Shown: in pieces, positions 5,777 through 6,895 of the stretch
Numbering within the stretch: position 1 is the stretch's first letter
Layout: each line of letters begins with the position of its first letter
DNA from: Nitrospira sp.
Lineage (GTDB): Bacteria > Nitrospirota > Nitrospiria > Nitrospirales > Nitrospiraceae
Direction of reading: 5' to 3'
DNA: 6,895 bases
Assembly (NCBI GenBank): GCA_024998705.1
Contig: JACOEF010000272.1
Location: 1-6,895 of the forward strand
Program-made: the position numbers and the translations under genes
The notes under the pieces: model-generated
The model's input: only the letters and a program-made list of their open reading frames with translations
Told to the model about the DNA's origin: nothing
Databases searched by the model: none

Positions 5777-6895
5777 CTAGACTCCGCGCGGGAATAATCG
5801 CAGCATCAATTTCGTCGCATCGCGCGGTGCGGTCCCGGCAATGTTCGCATCCTGCTCGTGAAACCGACTGGTGACTCCAGCCGACGGCTTGGCGGCACTA
5901 TCACAGAGGGCATACAAGATCGGTGGGACCTCAGCCCCATGGCCCTTCGCGAGACCAGGATCACACACAACGAGCAATCGATAGGCAGGATACGTCGCCA
6001 GTGCCGCGAGAACGGGCCCCACCACCTGGGCGTCGAACCGCTCGATAGCCCGCACCTTATCCTGCACATCGGTTGCGTGAAGCACGTCGTCGGAGAGCCC
6101 GGCATGGAGATAGACGAAGTCTTTCTTCGCCAGCTCCTGCACGGCCGTCTGCACGCAACCCGTTAACTCATTCGCTTCACCGCCGTCGGCAAGCGGGACA
6201 TCGGCCGCATCCAACCCGGCGCACAATCCAACGCCACGATGCACATCGCTTGATGACACCACCACACCGGCAATCTGGTATCGCTCCGGCAGGGGCGGCC
6301 ACACGGCGGCGCGGCCCTGGCCCCACAACCACAGGCAATTGGCGGGTTTCCCCCCCTCCTGCTCACGCTCCTCATTCACCGGATGGTCGCGCAGGATAAA
6401 AAATGCCGCATCCATGATTTTGCGCAGCACGTCGGCCCCATCACCGCTCGGCAACGCGTCAGCAATCGACCGGCCAACCAACGGTTGCGGATCGAGACAG
6501 GTCGCGCGGGATTTTCCTCCGACCCAAACCATGAGATGCCGATGCCCGGATCCGGGGTAAAACTGAATCGACTCCGAGCCCAGCTGTTCGTTCACCGCTT
6601 CGAGCAGCTCACGAGCCTGCTCCGTGTCGATGAGACCGGCAGTCGCGTCCTCCATCAGGACATGTGGCCCAAGCTTCTTGATGTCGGTTGCCCGATCTTT
6701 GCTGCCGGAGGCGGCCTCTCCCCGTACCGTCACCATGGTGCATCGGAACACCACGTCCTGCTCGCCCACCGTGACGCCGAGGCCGGCCGCCTCCAGCGGG
6801 CCGGGGCCCGGATAATACTTTTTGGGATCGTAGCCCAACACGGCTACACTGGTAACATCGCTTCCGGCGGCTCCGGCTTCCGAGGGAAGGCTCAA
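5777..6895 (-). CDS. Divergent ApgM-like phosphoglycerate mutase / proposed homoserine kinase family protein (5' end off window)
   Basis: The last 372 codons of an alkaline-phosphatase-superfamily protein related to archaeal-type 2,3-bisphosphoglycerate-independent phosphoglycerate mutase (COG3635). Roughly 50-70 N-terminal residues, with the first metal Asp, lie beyond the window; the TTG at the edge is an internal Leu codon. Recognisable family blocks are [19 protein letters not shown] (with the Ser that is the phospho-acceptor in relatives, codon 6862-6860), [39 protein letters not shown], and [16 protein letters not shown]. One branch of this family, found beside threonine genes, is proposed to be homoserine kinase, and the 4-base spacing to lysC fits that better than glycolysis. 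However, the usual DH metal motif reads [10 protein letters not shown] here, and other conserved positions are changed, so activity is uncertain. Family membership is firm; the function is an inference. Confidence 0.82.
   Translation of the reverse strand: MSLPSEAGAAGSDVTSVAVLGYDPKKYYPGPGPLEAAGLGVTVGEQDVVFRCTMVTVRGEAASGSKDRATDIKKLGPHVLMEDATAGLIDTEQARELLEAVNEQLGSESIQFYPGSGHRHLMVWVGGKSRATCLDPQPLVGRSIADALPSGDGADVLRKIMDAAFFILRDHPVNEEREQEGGKPANCLWLWGQGRAAVWPPLPERYQIAGVVVSSSDVHRGVGLCAGLDAADVPLADGGEANELTGCVQTAVQELAKKDFVYLHAGLSDDVLHATDVQDKVRAIERFDAQVVGPVLAALATYPAYRLLVVCDPGLAKGHGAEVPPILYALCDSAAKPSAGVTSRFHEQDANIAGTAPRDATKLMLRLFPRGV

Noticed and set aside
6893..6895. TTG at the window edge as the start of the mutase-like gene
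   Set aside because: The reading frame is open to the edge, and relatives have some 50-70 more residues, including the first metal-binding Asp, before this point. It is an internal Leu codon.
1..6895. Novel defence system, mobile element or CRISPR array
   Set aside because: No direct repeat array, transposase, integrase, nuclease or toxin-like gene is visible. All coding space is filled by housekeeping families on one strand with uniform codon style.

Overview
The window reads as ordinary chromosomal core DNA from a GC-rich free-living bacterium. Protein style and gene order (IHF alpha, a short MerR regulator and SurE in a row; citramalate synthase beside aspartate kinase) suggest Nitrospirota, most likely a Nitrospira-like nitrite oxidiser, with delta-proteobacterial Geobacter-type gene order as the nearest comparison. 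This assignment is from memory of such proteins, not from a search. Every supported gene lies on the minus strand, so transcription runs from the high coordinates to the low ones.

Region 1 (6895 to 2820) is an amino-acid operon segment. It starts inside a phosphoglycerate-mutase-like gene of the alkaline phosphatase superfamily, cut by the window edge. lysC (aspartate kinase) follows after 4 bases, then cimA (citramalate synthase). LysC opens the aspartate family (lysine, methionine, threonine). CimA makes (R)-citramalate, a threonine-independent precursor of isoleucine. The mutase-like protein in this setting resembles the family proposed to be an alternative homoserine kinase, but several residues normally invariant in that fold, including a metal-binding His, look replaced.

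Region 2 (2819 to 1866) starts with a short intergenic stretch holding a strong sigma70-type promoter. Behind it come ihfA (DNA-bending protein), a small MerR-type regulator and a complete tRNA-Pro(GGG) with encoded CCA and an unusual U at position 56.

Region 3 (1865 to 1) holds surE (nucleotide phosphatase), dedA (membrane lipid transport family) and the first 80 codons of cysS (cysteinyl-tRNA synthetase). The three are packed tightly: surE and dedA overlap by GTGA, and dedA and cysS are 9 bases apart.

I see no mobile element, CRISPR array, prophage, origin or clearly transferred gene. The best leads are the divergent mutase-like protein upstream of lysC, a tiny leucine-rich ORF whose stop overlaps the likely cimA start, and the atypical T-loop of tRNA-Pro.
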